From an uncultured Burkholderiales bacterium (GTDB lineage Bacteria > Pseudomonadota > Gammaproteobacteria > Burkholderiales > Burkholderiaceae_C), in contig CAIKVH010000132.1 in NCBI GenBank assembly GCA_903830725.1, forward strand, positions 1 to 64,000: a stretch of 64,000 bases of DNA. The letters are read 5' to 3'. Of the stretch, positions 36,580-47,380 are shown one piece after another. A program made the translations under genes and the position numbers. The notes under the pieces were generated by a model, which made no database searches, was not told the origin of the DNA, and saw nothing but the letters and a program-made list of their open reading frames with translations. Each line of letters starts with the position of its first letter. The stretch's first letter is position 1.

Positions 36580-37887
36580 TTAATCCGCTTGCTTCCTGAG
36601 GAAGGCTGGGATCTCATAATCATCCATGCCGCCTGAGGATAATGCGTCAACCTTAGCGGCTGCCTGGGTTCTGTTGGTGCGCCATACGCTTGGTACAGAC
36701 ATTCCGTTATAGTCCGGCTGAACCCCGCCAGCAGCAACTCCTGGGTTGACTCCTGATGCAGATGCCCCACTCATAGATCCTGTCATCATGGATCCGGGCA
36801 TTGACGTCGGTAAGCTTGTTACGTTAGCACTTTGAGTTCCCGCTCCAACTGTACTTGGTTGAACGGTAAACGGCGTATTATCCGTTCCAGTTCTTAGTAC
36901 CTGCAGCGTTGGTGCTTGTCGACGGTTTGCCTGAGCCAGGCCGGTTGCAACTACAGTTACTCTAATTTGGTCTCCTAATTTGTCATCATAGGCGGTGCCG
37001 TAAATAACATGAGCTTCATTAGATGCAAATGCACGAATAGTATTCATTGCCTCCCTGGATTCGGCAAGTTTTAAGTCGCCTTTAGCAGCAGTAATCAACA
37101 CCAACACACCCTTAGCGCCAGACATATCCACACCCTCTAGAAGGGGACATGCAACCGCTTGCTCAGCAGCAATACGTGCACGGTCTGGTCCACTCGCTGT
37201 GGCGGTACCCATCATCGCTTTACCCTGCTCGCTCATCACCGTTCTTACGTCCTCAAAGTCAACGTTCACAAGCGCTTCCACATTGATAATCTCTGCAATA
37301 CCGCCCACAGAGTTACGAAGTACATCATTTGCAAAGGCAAAAGCCTGATCCTGGGAGACATCATCGCCCAACACTTGTTGAAGTTTCTCATTGAGAACAA
37401 CAATTAAAGAATCAACATTTGCCTCTAGCTCTGAGAGTCCAGCCTCGGCGTTGGTCATCCGACGTCCTCCCTCCCAATCAAAGGGCTTGGTGACTACACC
37501 AACGGTCAAAATCCCCATTTCACGAGCGACTCTGGCTACAACAGGGGCAGCTCCCGTTCCCGTTCCGCCACCCATGCCAGCAGTAACAAACAACATATTT
37601 GCCCCCTGAAGAGCAGCTCGAATATTCTCTTGCGCCGCCTCAGCTGCCTCTTGTCCGCGCTCAGGCTTACTTCCCGCACCAAGTCCGCTATCTCCGAGTT
37701 GAATCACTTTAGCAGCACTTGATGACTTCAAAGCCTGTGCATCTGTGTTGGCACAAATAAACTCAACTCCTCGCACTCCACTCTTGATCATGTGTTCGAC
37801 AGCGTTTCCACCTCCACCGCCCACACCAATCACCTTGATTTGCGTGACGGGTGTAAATTCTTCGGATTCAATCATTTCTATAGTCAT
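36580..37887 (-). CDS. ftsZ: Cell division GTPase FtsZ
   Basis: 435 residues. Tubulin-like GTPase that forms the division ring. Seen: IKVIGVGGGGGNAVEHM, AGMGGGTGTGAAPVVARVA (GTP signature), TKPFDWEGGRRM, NVDFEDVRTVMSEQGKAMMGTA. A flexible linker (about 325-420) ends in DDYEIPAFLRKQAD, the conserved peptide binding FtsA and ZipA. ATG at 37887 with GGAG seven bases upstream. It is separated from ftsA by 309 bases, unlike the overlapping genes upstream, so it may have its own promoter. Confidence 0.98.
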   Translation of the reverse strand: MTIEMIESEEFTPVTQIKVIGVGGGGGNAVEHMIKSGVRGVEFICANTDAQALKSSSAAKVIQLGDSGLGAGSKPERGQEAAEAAQENIRAALQGANMLFVTAGMGGGTGTGAAPVVARVAREMGILTVGVVTKPFDWEGGRRMTNAEAGLSELEANVDSLIVVLNEKLQQVLGDDVSQDQAFAFANDVLRNSVGGIAEIINVEALVNVDFEDVRTVMSEQGKAMMGTATASGPDRARIAAEQAVACPLLEGVDMSGAKGVLVLITAAKGDLKLAESREAMNTIRAFASNEAHVIYGTAYDDKLGDQIRVTVVATGLAQANRRQAPTLQVLRTGTDNTPFTVQPSTVGAGTQSANVTSLPTSMPGSMMTGSMSGASASGVNPGVAAGGVQPDYNGMSVPSVWRTNRTQAAAKVDALSSGGMDDYEIPAFLRKQAD

Positions 37888-38196
37888 AGTTCACTCCATT
37901 ATTTAAATTTTTTGCAGTTGCTTGATTTATTTTTAAACTTTTTAAGTTTTTCGGAAATTTACCTTTTAAAACTTACTCATGTTTTCTTCTTCTTTTCTTC
38001 ACATTTCTCAGCTTTAGGCTCTTCACACTTATCTATTTTTATTGTTTTTCTAATTACTGTCCCGAAATCAATCATGGTGGTGCTCCTCTACAGCAAGGTC
38101 GCCATCGCCGATTTTTATGCGGAGGTGGACCACATTGATGCGACAACAGTTTTGACGCAACAATTCTTTGCAAGGAATTATGTTTGATGACATTCA
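37888..38196 (-). other. Unusually long ftsA-ftsZ gap
   Basis: 309 bases in an operon whose other junctions overlap or nearly touch. The half next to ftsA (38076-38196) is less A/T-rich than the half next to ftsZ. The minus strand carries several short open frames in all frames (38072-38197, 38068-38193, 37977-38075), and the plus strand is also open, so coding status is unclear. An AT-only inverted repeat AAACTT-TTT-AAGTTT lies near 37935-37950. Confidence 0.5.
37977..38075 (-). CDS. Candidate small protein (32 residues) between ftsA and ftsZ
   Basis: ATG at 38075 to TGA at 37977-37979, product starting MIDFGTVIRKTIKIDKCEEP and ending in a lysine-rich tail with a second Cys (KCEEKKKKT). A consensus AGGAG lies seven bases before the ATG, one of the best ribosome binding sites in the operon. 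A 41-codon frame upstream starts on the ftsA stop (TAATG, 38197) and ends on this ATG (ATGA), which would couple translation. No homologue is recognised. It could be a genuine small division-associated protein, a leader peptide or chance. Confidence 0.35.
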   Translation of the reverse strand: MIDFGTVIRKTIKIDKCEEPKAEKCEEKKKKT

Positions 38197-39426
38197 TTAG
38201 AAGTTCCCAACAAACCAGTCTTTAAGTTGTCCCAGCCCACTAGAGAATGACCCACTCTTTTGAGCAACTTTAAAGCCCCGCATACGCGCCATGCGTGCCT
38301 CCTCTAAAAGCCCCATCACGGTCGCAGCTCTTGGATGGGACACCATATCAGCTAGCGAGTTGGAGTAATGCGGGATTCCGCGCCTAACGGGCTTCAAAAA
38401 TATATCCTCACCGAGTTCAATCATCCCTGGCATGATGACGCTTCCACCCGTCAAAACAATGCCTGATGAGAGCATTTCCTCAAATCCAGAATCCCTTATC
38501 GCTTGTAATACCAATGAAAAAATTTCCTCAACTCTAGGCTCAATCACACCCGCGAGAGCTTGACGACTGAGCATTCGAGGACCTCTGTCACCCAATCCCG
38601 GTACTTCGACTTGAATTTCAGGATTTGCCAGCAACTGCTTGGCAAATCCAGATTCCACTTTAATATCCTCAGCATCTTTGGTTGGAGTCCGAAGTGCCAT
38701 AGCTATATCACTCGTAATCAAATCTCCGGCAATCGGAATAACCGCGGTATGACGAATCGCTCCACCCGTGTAAATAGCAACATCCGTCGTGCCTGCTCCG
38801 ATATCCACCATTGCTACACCCAACTCTTTTTCGTCTTGTGTCAACACTGACAAACTAGACGCATGCGGATTAAGCATCAACTGTTCAACATCCAACCCGC
38901 AACGACGAATACATTTAATAATGTTCTCCGCCGCGCTTTGTGCGCCCGTTACGATATGAACCTTAGCCTCCAAGCGAATTCCACTCATACCAATGGGTTC
39001 TTTAACATCTTGACCATCAATTACGAACTCTTGTGGCTCGACCAATAACAAACGTTGATCATTGGAAATATTTATGGCTTTTGCAGTTTCAACGACTCGT
39101 GCAACATCTGGTGCAGTCACCTCTCTATCCTTTACAGCGACCATACCTGAGGAATTTATTCCCCTGATGTGACTGCCCGTGATTCCTGTATACACACTTG
39201 TAATTTTGCAATCAGCCATTAACTCAGCCTCTTTCAATGCCTGCTGAATACTTTGAACTGTCGCATCTATATTTACAACCACACCACGCTTGAGGCCATT
39301 ACTGGGGGCTACACCAAACCCTGCAATTTTTAAATCCCCTCCCGGAAGTACCTCAGCAACAACAACCATCACCTTGCTTGTGCCGATGTCAAGCCCAAAA
39401 ACCAAATCTTTATATTCTTTTGCCAT
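38197..39426 (-). CDS. ftsA: Cell division protein FtsA
   Basis: 409 residues. Actin-like ATPase that tethers FtsZ to the membrane. Seen: LVFGLDIGTSKVMVVVAEV, the 1C-domain region, AMVDIGAGTTDVAIYTGGAIRHT (phosphate loop), GIVLTGGSVIMPGMIELGEDIF, and a C-terminal amphipathic segment QLKDWFVGNF for membrane binding. It starts 14 bases after ftsQ. Confidence 0.98.
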   Translation of the reverse strand: MAKEYKDLVFGLDIGTSKVMVVVAEVLPGGDLKIAGFGVAPSNGLKRGVVVNIDATVQSIQQALKEAELMADCKITSVYTGITGSHIRGINSSGMVAVKDREVTAPDVARVVETAKAINISNDQRLLLVEPQEFVIDGQDVKEPIGMSGIRLEAKVHIVTGAQSAAENIIKCIRRCGLDVEQLMLNPHASSLSVLTQDEKELGVAMVDIGAGTTDVAIYTGGAIRHTAVIPIAGDLITSDIAMALRTPTKDAEDIKVESGFAKQLLANPEIQVEVPGLGDRGPRMLSRQALAGVIEPRVEEIFSLVLQAIRDSGFEEMLSSGIVLTGGSVIMPGMIELGEDIFLKPVRRGIPHYSNSLADMVSHPRAATVMGLLEEARMARMRGFKVAQKSGSFSSGLGQLKDWFVGNF

Positions 39427-39440
39427 TTCAATTCACCTTT

Positions 39441-40283
39441 TTATTTTCGCGCTACAGGCTCTGAAGTTCTTAACCCTCGCACCCGAACTGCATATCCATT
39501 TTCATGTCTCAAATCAGCTGACTCAAGCGCACTTACTTTTTTCTCTAATCTTGTTAATACGTGGGATAGTGTTAAAACAAAGCGTTTAACCTTTGTTTTA
39601 ACCTCATCGATGGTTCCGCGTCCAAGCTCTAACTCTGTCCCCGTATCTAGAGTTGCCTTCCAGCTCCCACGTCCTGATAACTCCAAACCCTTAAGTGGAA
39701 GCTTTAAAGCATCAAACTCTGGCGCTAGCGCTTTATACATAGACAACACCTGTGCAGATTCACTATCTGGCCCTTCCAAACGCGGCATGATTTCATTATC
39801 TAAATCTCCCGCATTTGCAACAAATACCTCACCAACACTATTCACAAATCTTGAATCTGCTACAGACCCCCAATAAGCAACGGCTTGATGCTCCTCTAAT
39901 CTCACGAGCAATTGATTTGGAAACTCACGTTCTACGATTGCCTTTCTTACCCATGGCACTGACTCGAAAGCATGCCTTGCTTTTAATAAGTCAAGCGTAA
40001 AGAAATTACCCATCAGCTGCGGTGCAACATTTGCGCGTAGGGTAACGGCGTTGTTGTGCTGTACATCTCCGGAAACACTGATGTCAGTCAAAGCAAAAAT
40101 TGGATTTCGAATCAATGCCCAAAGTCCTGCGACACCTAAAATACCAACAAACAACACAATCAATAGGCTTGATACTGCGTTCATTAGCTTCACATCAAGA
40201 GGCTCTGCCAACACCTGTGGCGAGCGGTTGTAGTTAGGCCTGTAATGAGTCGAGCGACTGTAGACATTGGGTTTAGTGCTCAA
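39441..40283 (-). CDS. ftsQ: Cell division protein FtsQ
   Basis: 280 residues, probably initiated at TTG 40283, which overlaps the ddl stop (TTGA); the next Met is 33 residues on. A cytoplasmic tail, one membrane helix (about 34-58), a POTRA domain ([37 protein letters not shown]) and the FtsQ beta domain with [29 protein letters not shown]. It links FtsA/FtsK to FtsB-FtsL and FtsWI. Confidence 0.96.
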   Translation of the reverse strand: MSTKPNVYSRSTHYRPNYNRSPQVLAEPLDVKLMNAVSSLLIVLFVGILGVAGLWALIRNPIFALTDISVSGDVQHNNAVTLRANVAPQLMGNFFTLDLLKARHAFESVPWVRKAIVEREFPNQLLVRLEEHQAVAYWGSVADSRFVNSVGEVFVANAGDLDNEIMPRLEGPDSESAQVLSMYKALAPEFDALKLPLKGLELSGRGSWKATLDTGTELELGRGTIDEVKTKVKRFVLTLSHVLTRLEKKVSALESADLRHENGYAVRVRGLRTSEPVARK

Positions 40284-41308
40284 GCCGAAACCTCCTCTTT
40301 TGTGCTCTTAGCTGCGCCCGCAGTTGTCGTCGAATCATTACTCGCGCTCATCAATATTTGCAAGCACAGATCTTCGTATGAAATACCGCTTGCCTTCGCA
40401 GACATGGGCACTAAGGAATGTGATGTCATGCCGGGGCTCGTGTTCATCTCAAGCAAAAACGGCTTGGAATCTTGAGCCCTTATCATCAAGTCTGCTCGCC
40501 CCCAACCCCTACAACCCAAGGCAAGATATGCCTTTAAAGCCAATTCTTGAATTTCCTTTTCTAAGCTTGAACTCAGCCCACTTGGGCAGTGGTATTTGAC
40601 ATCATCCGTAAAATATTTATTTTGATAATCGTAAGCACCCTCTGGTGCTTCTATTCGAATTACAGGCAAACACCTGGCATTAGGTCCTGTCCCAATAATT
40701 GGACACGTTACTTCAGGTCCTTGAATAAAAGTCTCGCACAAAAGCTCCGGGTCAAATTTAGTCGCCTCCTTCACAGCAAGCTCTAGTTCATCTGCCCTTT
40801 GTACCTTTGTAATACCAATAGAGGAGCCCTCCCTTGGCGGCTTCACCATTAGCGGGAGTTCCAATTCCTCAACAATTTGTTTAATTCTTGCGTGCGTTTG
40901 TTCATGAGGTTTTAGATAAATTGACCTTGGGGTAGATAAACCACTGGCCACCCAAATTTGTTTGGTCATGTGTTTATCCATCGCAATCGCAGAGGCCATT
41001 ACACCAGAACCTGTATAGGGGATCCCCATCAACTCTAAGGCGCCTTGAATTGTTCCGTCCTCGCCGTGGCGTCCATGCAGAGAGATAAATACGTGAGTAA
41101 AACCAATTAAACGTATCTCATCTAATCTTTGCTGCGCAGGATCAAAAGCGTGGGCATTTACCCCCCTGGCTTTTAAAGCGTTCAAGACGCCGTTGCCAGA
41201 CATAAGAGAGATCTCGCGCTCCGCAGATGAACCTCCCATCATCACGGCAACCTTCGAAGTTTTAATATCAAACTGAGAGGGGCTATGCTGAGCCAAAGAA
41301 CCCATCAT
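40280..41308 (-). CDS. ddl: D-alanine--D-alanine ligase
   Basis: 342 residues. It makes D-Ala-D-Ala for MurF. ATP-grasp signatures: [104 protein letters not shown]. Two adjacent ATG codons (41308, 41305) start it, the first overlapping the murC stop. The C-terminal ~20 residues (after CLQILMSAS) are a poorly conserved tail. Confidence 0.97.
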   Translation of the reverse strand: MMGSLAQHSPSQFDIKTSKVAVMMGGSSAEREISLMSGNGVLNALKARGVNAHAFDPAQQRLDEIRLIGFTHVFISLHGRHGEDGTIQGALELMGIPYTGSGVMASAIAMDKHMTKQIWVASGLSTPRSIYLKPHEQTHARIKQIVEELELPLMVKPPREGSSIGITKVQRADELELAVKEATKFDPELLCETFIQGPEVTCPIIGTGPNARCLPVIRIEAPEGAYDYQNKYFTDDVKYHCPSGLSSSLEKEIQELALKAYLALGCRGWGRADLMIRAQDSKPFLLEMNTSPGMTSHSLVPMSAKASGISYEDLCLQILMSASNDSTTTAGAAKSTKEEVSA

Positions 41309-42954
41309 GATCCGACTCCTTTTCGGCCTTTAGATGATCTATGAGCCTTACCTGTTTTCAAAGTCTTGTTCGGTCTTTGCGTCCCTAATGGCTTTAGTAC
41401 TAGCACCGATTTCTCACGTCCGACCAAAGTTAATTTTGAGGATTCTCTTTTTTTGGTTGCAGTTTTGCTCTTCGCCTTATTTTTATCTTTATCTTTTTCG
41501 ATTTCTTTTTTCTTTGATTTGTCTTTTATTTTTTTCAACTCGACCAGTAAATCAGATTTCTTTGCGCGTTGCATCACGTTCGCGGGGACTGTTCCAATTG
41601 AACCTGCCCCCATGCAAAGCACGATATCGCCGCCGAGTGCATTTTGAATAATATGATTGCTTAGATCTTCAATTGATTTTGCAAAACTAACCTCTTGTTG
41701 ACCACTTAAACGTAACGCTCTTGTCAGTGATCTTCCATCAGCTCCAGCTATTGGTTTTTCACCAGCGGCGTAAACCTCTGTCAACCAAACTGCATCGGCA
41801 CCTTTAAGTACTTGTACAAAGTCTTCAAAGCAGTCCCGCGTACGGGTATATCTGTGCGGTTGGAATGCGACCACAATTCGGCGATCTGGGTAAGCCCCCT
41901 TTGCTGCAGCAAGCGTTACACCCAGTTCTACTGGGTGATGGCCATAATCCTCGATCAAGGTGTAGGTGCCTCCCGTTGGTGCTTTTAATTCACCGTGCAT
42001 TTGAAAGCGTCTTCCCACCCCCTTAAATTCTGATAGTGCTTTAAGCAAAGCTTTGTCAGTAATATTCAACTCTACCGCAACTGCAATTGCAGCTAGCGCA
42101 TTGAGAACATTATGTTCACCCGCCAAATTCAATTCTACTTTTAGCTCAGGAAGTGTTACTCCATTTGATCTAGAGACTTTAAAGCTCATGCGCCCATGCT
42201 CAGCCCGAACATCAAATGCTCGTACTTGTGCATGTTTAGAGAATCCATAGGTAGTAATGGGTCTGGATACCTCAGCGAGAATAGAGCGAACAGCTGGGTC
42301 ATCAACACACAAAATCGCCGCCCCATAAAAAGGCATGCGGTGTAAGAACTCAATGAAAGCAGCCTTCAATCGATTGAAATCATGACCATAAGTATCCATA
42401 TGGTCTTCATCGATATTCGTGACCACAGACATAACTGGCGATAAATTCAGAAACGATGCATCCGACTCATCGGCCTCCACTACGATGTATTCTCCCTGAC
42501 CCAGTTTGGCATTTACTCCTGCACTTGTAAGTTTTCCACCAATCACAAAAGTTGGATCTAAGCCGCCTTGCGCCAAAACACTTGCAACCAAGCTTGTGGT
42601 TGTCGTTTTTCCGTGGGTGCCCGCAATGGCGATTCCTTGTTTCAGACGCATTAGCTCTGCGAGCATGACTGCGCGGGGAACAACGGGGATGAGCTTTTTA
42701 TGAGCAGAGATGACCTCTGGATTGTCCCCTCCCACCGCTGTGGAGGTGACCACAGCGTCAGCACCAACAATGTGTTTGGCACTATGCCCGACATATGTTT
42801 TAATCCCCAGATTTTGTAGTCTTTGTAACACCGCACTGCTATTCAAATCAGACCCGGAAACTGTGTAACCCAGGTTAAATAGCACCTCTGCGATGCCGCT
42901 CATACCCGCGCCTCCGATTCCAACGAAATGTATATGGCGAATAGCGTGTTTCAA
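41305..42954 (-). CDS. murC: UDP-N-acetylmuramate--L-alanine ligase MurC with a basic C-terminal extension
   Basis: 549 residues; MurC is normally about 460-490. The core has [81 protein letters not shown] and FQPHRYTRT, ending near [12 protein letters not shown]. Residues ~465-549 are an extra tail with about 30 Lys/Arg against 9 Asp/Glu (for example [18 protein letters not shown]). The start is TTG 42954, overlapping the murG stop (TTGA). The tail could bind nucleic acid, membrane or the acidic insertion of MurD (inference). Confidence 0.96.
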   Translation of the reverse strand: MKHAIRHIHFVGIGGAGMSGIAEVLFNLGYTVSGSDLNSSAVLQRLQNLGIKTYVGHSAKHIVGADAVVTSTAVGGDNPEVISAHKKLIPVVPRAVMLAELMRLKQGIAIAGTHGKTTTTSLVASVLAQGGLDPTFVIGGKLTSAGVNAKLGQGEYIVVEADESDASFLNLSPVMSVVTNIDEDHMDTYGHDFNRLKAAFIEFLHRMPFYGAAILCVDDPAVRSILAEVSRPITTYGFSKHAQVRAFDVRAEHGRMSFKVSRSNGVTLPELKVELNLAGEHNVLNALAAIAVAVELNITDKALLKALSEFKGVGRRFQMHGELKAPTGGTYTLIEDYGHHPVELGVTLAAAKGAYPDRRIVVAFQPHRYTRTRDCFEDFVQVLKGADAVWLTEVYAAGEKPIAGADGRSLTRALRLSGQQEVSFAKSIEDLSNHIIQNALGGDIVLCMGAGSIGTVPANVMQRAKKSDLLVELKKIKDKSKKKEIEKDKDKNKAKSKTATKKRESSKLTLVGREKSVLVLKPLGTQRPNKTLKTGKAHRSSKGRKGVGS

Positions 42955-44066
42955 ATCAGTATCTCCTCACAAGCACTAACGACGAGCTCTGTAGCATCGA
43001 TTTTCTTTTTTGCATAACCACGTTCTGCTTTCAGAACGATCTCTTCTCGCGTCAGACCTAAAAGCAGATCAGAAAGAGTTTTTGCATTTAAATTCTTTTG
43101 CTCGATCATCCACCCTGCTCCGCTATCGACCATAAATTTTGCATTCACTTTCTGATGATCATCGATTGCATTCGGTAGCGGAACATATATCGCAGCCACA
43201 CCAAGTGCTGCTAATTCATTGACCGTACTAGCTCCTGCTCGGCATATGACGACATCTGCCTCCATAAACGCCTCAGCTACTGCGTCAATGAAGGGGACCA
43301 ATTTAATTCGCTCGTCCTCTAGTAGTCCCGACCTTGCATACGCGGACCTCAAGTTATCCATTTGTTTAGCTCCCCCTTGGTGAATCACTTGCGGGCGTGA
43401 GTCTTTGGGTAACAGGGCGAGAGCCTCGGGGACGACATTATTAAGAGCTTGCGCTCCAAGACTTCCCCCAACCACCAACACTCGAAGAGCTCCACTTCTA
43501 TTTCTAAAGCGTTCGCTAGGTGGACTTTGATTTTTAAATTCACTGCGAAGTGGATTACCTACACATTCCCCGTTCAACACTCCTGGAAAAGCACAGTAAA
43601 CGCCATTCGCAAATCTTGACAATAATTTATTTGCACTCCCTGCGACAGAATTTTGTTCATGTATAACTAGTTTCTTCCCCATTGCTCTTCCAGCCAAACA
43701 GGGGGGCACTGTTATATAACCGCCTAATCCTATTAAGATATCTGGTCGAATTCTTTTAATCAATACACAACTCTGAATCAACGCTTTTACCATTCGAAGC
43801 GGTAGCTCAAATAAAGTTCTAATCCCTTTTCCACGAACTCCTGAGAAATCAATAGCGTGAAAATCAAAGCCGTGCGCCGGAACCAATTGACTCTCCATGC
43901 TTGGAGCTTTTCCTCCAACCCAGTGCACATTCCATCCTCGATCACGAAGCAGACTTGCTAGAGCGAGTCCAGGGAATATATGTCCGCCTGTACCCCCCGC
44001 AACTACCATCGCTGTAAAGGACGGACGGCGAATTGCATTTGTACCGTCAATGCTTAACGCACTCAT
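42951..44066 (-). CDS. murG: UDP-GlcNAc transferase MurG
   Basis: 371 residues. It adds GlcNAc to lipid I, forming lipid II at the inner leaflet. GT28 signatures: [21 protein letters not shown] (glycine loop), [93 protein letters not shown] overlaps the ftsW stop by four bases. Confidence 0.98.
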   Translation of the reverse strand: MSALSIDGTNAIRRPSFTAMVVAGGTGGHIFPGLALASLLRDRGWNVHWVGGKAPSMESQLVPAHGFDFHAIDFSGVRGKGIRTLFELPLRMVKALIQSCVLIKRIRPDILIGLGGYITVPPCLAGRAMGKKLVIHEQNSVAGSANKLLSRFANGVYCAFPGVLNGECVGNPLRSEFKNQSPPSERFRNRSGALRVLVVGGSLGAQALNNVVPEALALLPKDSRPQVIHQGGAKQMDNLRSAYARSGLLEDERIKLVPFIDAVAEAFMEADVVICRAGASTVNELAALGVAAIYVPLPNAIDDHQKVNAKFMVDSGAGWMIEQKNLNAKTLSDLLLGLTREEIVLKAERGYAKKKIDATELVVSACEEILI

Positions 44067-45370
44067 AATCGCCCCCCGTGCATTCGGAGTCTATTTTCAT
44101 AATCAACGCGAAGAACAATTGCCAACGCAATCAGGTTCAGCAGTATCGCTGAGCCCCCGTAACTCATCAGCGGAAGGGTGAGCCCTTTTGTTGGTAAGGC
44201 CCCTAAATTCACCCCCATATTAATGAATGCCTGAAATCCCATCCATATACCTACGCCCTGAGCAACTAGTCCAGAGAAGACTCTGTCCATCGCAATTGCT
44301 TGACGTCCGATATACATTATTCTTCGAGTCAACCACATGAATAAAGCAATAATTGTGAACACACCAACAAAACCAAACTCTTCTCCAATTACTGCTAATA
44401 AGAAGTCTGTGTGTGCCTCGGGTAACCAATGTAATTTCTCTACACTACCACCCAGCCCAACTCCAAATATCTCCCCTCGCCCAAGTGCTATCAATGAGTG
44501 TGAAAGTTGATATCCTTTACCCAATGAATACTTATCACTCCAAGGATCTAAGTAAGCAAAGATACGTTCGCGTCTCCAGTCAGAGAAATAAATCATCAAG
44601 CTGAAAGCAAAAACCAGCACCAATGCAATTAGAAAGAACATCCTTGCATTTACGCCCCCCAAGAACAAAATCCCCATGGCTATGACCGCAATCACCATGA
44701 ACGCACCCATATCTGGCTCATACAACAACAAAAATCCAACCAGCGCTACCGCTATTCCCATAGGCGCTACGGATCTGAAGAATTTTTCTTTTACATCCAT
44801 CTTTCGCACCATATAGTTTGATGCGTAAAGCAATACACCTAACTTAGCGAGTTCCGAGGGTTGAAAATTGATCACCCCAAGCGCAATCCATCGTCTTGCG
44901 CCGTTTACGCCCTTTCCAATAAAGGGCATAAGCACTAAGGCTATGAGAACTAGCGACCCCACGAAAATATGTGGCGCATATTTCTCCCATACATCCATAG
45001 GAATTTGGAATGCTAATAGAGCAACGATGAATCCAACCGCTAAAGAAAATGCATGTCTAAATAGATAGTGTGTTTGTGAATAATGCGACGTATGTGGATT
45101 GTCTGGCATCGCAATCGATGCTGAATAAACCATAATCAGACCGCACAACAAAAGTGTCACGACAGACCAAAGGAGGGACTGATCAAAACCTTTGATACCA
45201 ACTGGTGAAACTGCTGTTCTCGCAAACTCACGACCATGCACTCTGACTGGCAATGCATCTGGTCCGTCTTTGGGCGACCCAGACCAAACTGAGGACAACC
45301 AATTAAGTAAGCGCATAGAAGGCCCCATATCCTCAGGTGCTTTATTGGAGGTGCTCGAGTTTGAGCTCAT
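44063..45370 (-). CDS. ftsW: Septal peptidoglycan polymerase FtsW (SEDS family)
   Basis: 435 residues with about ten membrane helices after a ~65-residue cytoplasmic N-terminal tail. Seen: [90 protein letters not shown] and [31 protein letters not shown]. It works with FtsI to build septal wall. ATG overlaps the murD stop. Confidence 0.97.
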   Translation of the reverse strand: MSSNSSTSNKAPEDMGPSMRLLNWLSSVWSGSPKDGPDALPVRVHGREFARTAVSPVGIKGFDQSLLWSVVTLLLCGLIMVYSASIAMPDNPHTSHYSQTHYLFRHAFSLAVGFIVALLAFQIPMDVWEKYAPHIFVGSLVLIALVLMPFIGKGVNGARRWIALGVINFQPSELAKLGVLLYASNYMVRKMDVKEKFFRSVAPMGIAVALVGFLLLYEPDMGAFMVIAVIAMGILFLGGVNARMFFLIALVLVFAFSLMIYFSDWRRERIFAYLDPWSDKYSLGKGYQLSHSLIALGRGEIFGVGLGGSVEKLHWLPEAHTDFLLAVIGEEFGFVGVFTIIALFMWLTRRIMYIGRQAIAMDRVFSGLVAQGVGIWMGFQAFINMGVNLGALPTKGLTLPLMSYGGSAILLNLIALAIVLRVDYENRLRMHGGRL

Positions 45371-47367
45371 ACGACCCCTTCCTCTAAAGCAAGCGCTCGA
45401 ACGGCTTCTATAAATACTTCTGCTCTGTGCTCATAATTTCTAAACATATCAAAGCTTGCACATGCAGGGGACATCAGCACAGCGTCTCCTGACTGGGCAT
45501 TATCATGGGCCAACTGCACTGCTTCTTGCAAGCTATTTGCATCCAAGCATTTAATGCCTGTGTGCTGTATTGCCTCTTTAATTAATTGCGCATCCCGACC
45601 TATTAGGATGACTAACTTAGCATGTTTTGACAGTGGCTCTGCGAGGGGGGTGAAATTTTGACCCTTGCCTTCTCCTCCTAAAACAACAATCAATGATTGC
45701 TCCATTCCCAAGCCATTAATGGCCGCTATCGTTGCCCCCACATTAGTGCCTTTACTATCGTCAAAGTATTCCACATCGTTAATCCGCATCACCGGCTCCA
45801 CTCTATGTGGCTCGCCTTTATATTCTCGAAGGGCGTACAGCATGGGCCCGTGTCCAAGGCTAGTCGCTTTAGCGGTACTGCACAGTGCAAGTGCTGCTAA
45901 CGCATTAAGTGCATTATGCGATCCCCTTATTCTCAGCGCGTCTGCAGGCATGAGCCTCTGCATAATTAATTCATCAACTTGAACAGGCGTTTTCTTTCTT
46001 CGACTTTTTCTCTCGCCCTCATCATCACTTGGATCTACAGCCTTTACCAACCAGGTCATACCGTTGACGGTCTCAAGTCCATAGTGCCCTGGCTCCTTAG
46101 GCAAGTCACTTCCGTAGGTAATGACTTCACGCTCGAACCATTCTGTATCATTTAGTTCCGCCTCAGCCTTGGCTTTTTTTAATGATTTAGCGTCCAATTC
46201 AACAGGACGCAAAGCAATTACTGAGGGATCATCGCGACAAAGTATTTGATGAGTATGGGGACCCATTATTTTTGCTTTTGCATTTACGTACGACTGCATA
46301 TCTAAGTGCCAGTCTAGATGGTCCTCCGAAATATTCAAAATAGCGGAGGCAGTTGGATTGAATTCTTCGCAATCATTCAACTGAAAACTAGAGAGCTCTA
46401 GCACCCAAACTTGGGGAAGAATGTTGCGATGCTTTAGATATCTTTTGTGCTCTGGTTTTGCGGTAATCTTGGGAAGATTTAATACCGTGGGGACGTCTTC
46501 TGCCGCCAACCCGTCCAATTTTTCACTTTCAGTTTCTACGGAATTAACCTCAAATTTATCCTGATCGCTGGCGTCTTCCCCAGATTGCCCTTCGAAGAAC
46601 TGCTCAGAGTTCGTTTCCAAATGCACTTGCGAATGCAACACTGAATGCACTTCTAATTTCAATTCCGAATTCGATTTTTCCGCTGACCCCTCTCCCAAAG
46701 TCAATTCTTGACTACTATTTTTCAACTGAACATCAAAGTTTGCATCTAACTTTTCATCCAACTTAACATCATCAACCGCTAATTCACCACCTTCATCATC
46801 TTCATCGACTTTTATATCTTTAATTTCGTCTAGTTTCTGAGCTAGCGTATCCAAAAGTGTAGGGCCAATATTTCCCGCTACAACTGTTCTTACCCCGCCG
46901 CGACTTAACATCTGAGCCGTTAAAGAGGTCACTGTTGTCTTGCCATTTGTCCCTGTTATGCCAAGAACATTTGGCTCGTAACCCATCTCATCTTTTAGCA
47001 AAGCCAATGCTTTTGTAAATAGACTCAACTCTGTCCCTACCCATAAACCCATTTCCTTTGCCGCATTCCACAAAGGTGCAATTTCCGCAGGTGTCAGGCC
47101 AGGACTTTTAAAAACAGCGCGGATATCCGTATTGCCACTGCCGTCCGTTTCTAGATGAGCTTTTACTTGCAGAAGTTCTTCATTAAATGGACCTGCAATG
47201 AACTTTGCCTGTGGACAATCATCTTTTAAATTCAATAAATATGGAGGCTCACTCCGCGTATCAGCAACAGTCACACTTGCGCCTTGTCCTAGACACCATT
47301 TCACCATAGCGAGACCAGAGGACCCAAGTCCTAAGATTAATACGTGCTGACCTTTTAGATGCTGCAT
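45367..47367 (-). CDS. murD: UDP-N-acetylmuramoyl-L-alanine--D-glutamate ligase MurD with an acidic insertion
   Basis: 666 residues; MurD is normally about 440-500. The N-terminal domain ([15 protein letters not shown]), central P-loop [19 protein letters not shown] (about 136-154) and GNIGPTLLD precede an insertion of roughly 110-130 residues (about 182-318), with 32 Asp/Glu against 10 Lys in its core. The normal core then resumes at [23 protein letters not shown], and the C-terminal [14 protein letters not shown] and [12 protein letters not shown] smaller charged insert ([13 protein letters not shown]) lies near 455. Both sit in surface loops of the fold, so catalysis should persist. Frame and codon style are continuous; there is no frameshift. 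Confidence 0.95.
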   Translation of the reverse strand: MQHLKGQHVLILGLGSSGLAMVKWCLGQGASVTVADTRSEPPYLLNLKDDCPQAKFIAGPFNEELLQVKAHLETDGSGNTDIRAVFKSPGLTPAEIAPLWNAAKEMGLWVGTELSLFTKALALLKDEMGYEPNVLGITGTNGKTTVTSLTAQMLSRGGVRTVVAGNIGPTLLDTLAQKLDEIKDIKVDEDDEGGELAVDDVKLDEKLDANFDVQLKNSSQELTLGEGSAEKSNSELKLEVHSVLHSQVHLETNSEQFFEGQSGEDASDQDKFEVNSVETESEKLDGLAAEDVPTVLNLPKITAKPEHKRYLKHRNILPQVWVLELSSFQLNDCEEFNPTASAILNISEDHLDWHLDMQSYVNAKAKIMGPHTHQILCRDDPSVIALRPVELDAKSLKKAKAEAELNDTEWFEREVITYGSDLPKEPGHYGLETVNGMTWLVKAVDPSDDEGERKSRRKKTPVQVDELIMQRLMPADALRIRGSHNALNALAALALCSTAKATSLGHGPMLYALREYKGEPHRVEPVMRINDVEYFDDSKGTNVGATIAAINGLGMEQSLIVVLGGEGKGQNFTPLAEPLSKHAKLVILIGRDAQLIKEAIQHTGIKCLDANSLQEAVQLAHDNAQSGDAVLMSPACASFDMFRNYEHRAEVFIEAVRALALEEGVV

Positions 47368-47380
47368 ACTAAATTGAAAT

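Noticed and set aside
37792-38187. Plus-strand 131-codon frame across the ftsZ start and gap
   Set aside because: Its first part is antisense to ftsZ and the middle is a Phe/Leu/Ser run from A/T-rich DNA; no ribosome binding site supports it.
38072-38197. 41-codon frame starting on the ftsA stop codon
   Set aside because: Not annotated as a gene because its codons are rich in rare Arg codons and the product end is Pro/Arg/Cys-rich without pattern; kept only as context for the small-ORF finding.
46414-46824. MurD insertion as a frameshift or inserted separate gene
   Set aside because: The reading frame is continuous and both flanking MurD halves stay in frame with intact motifs.
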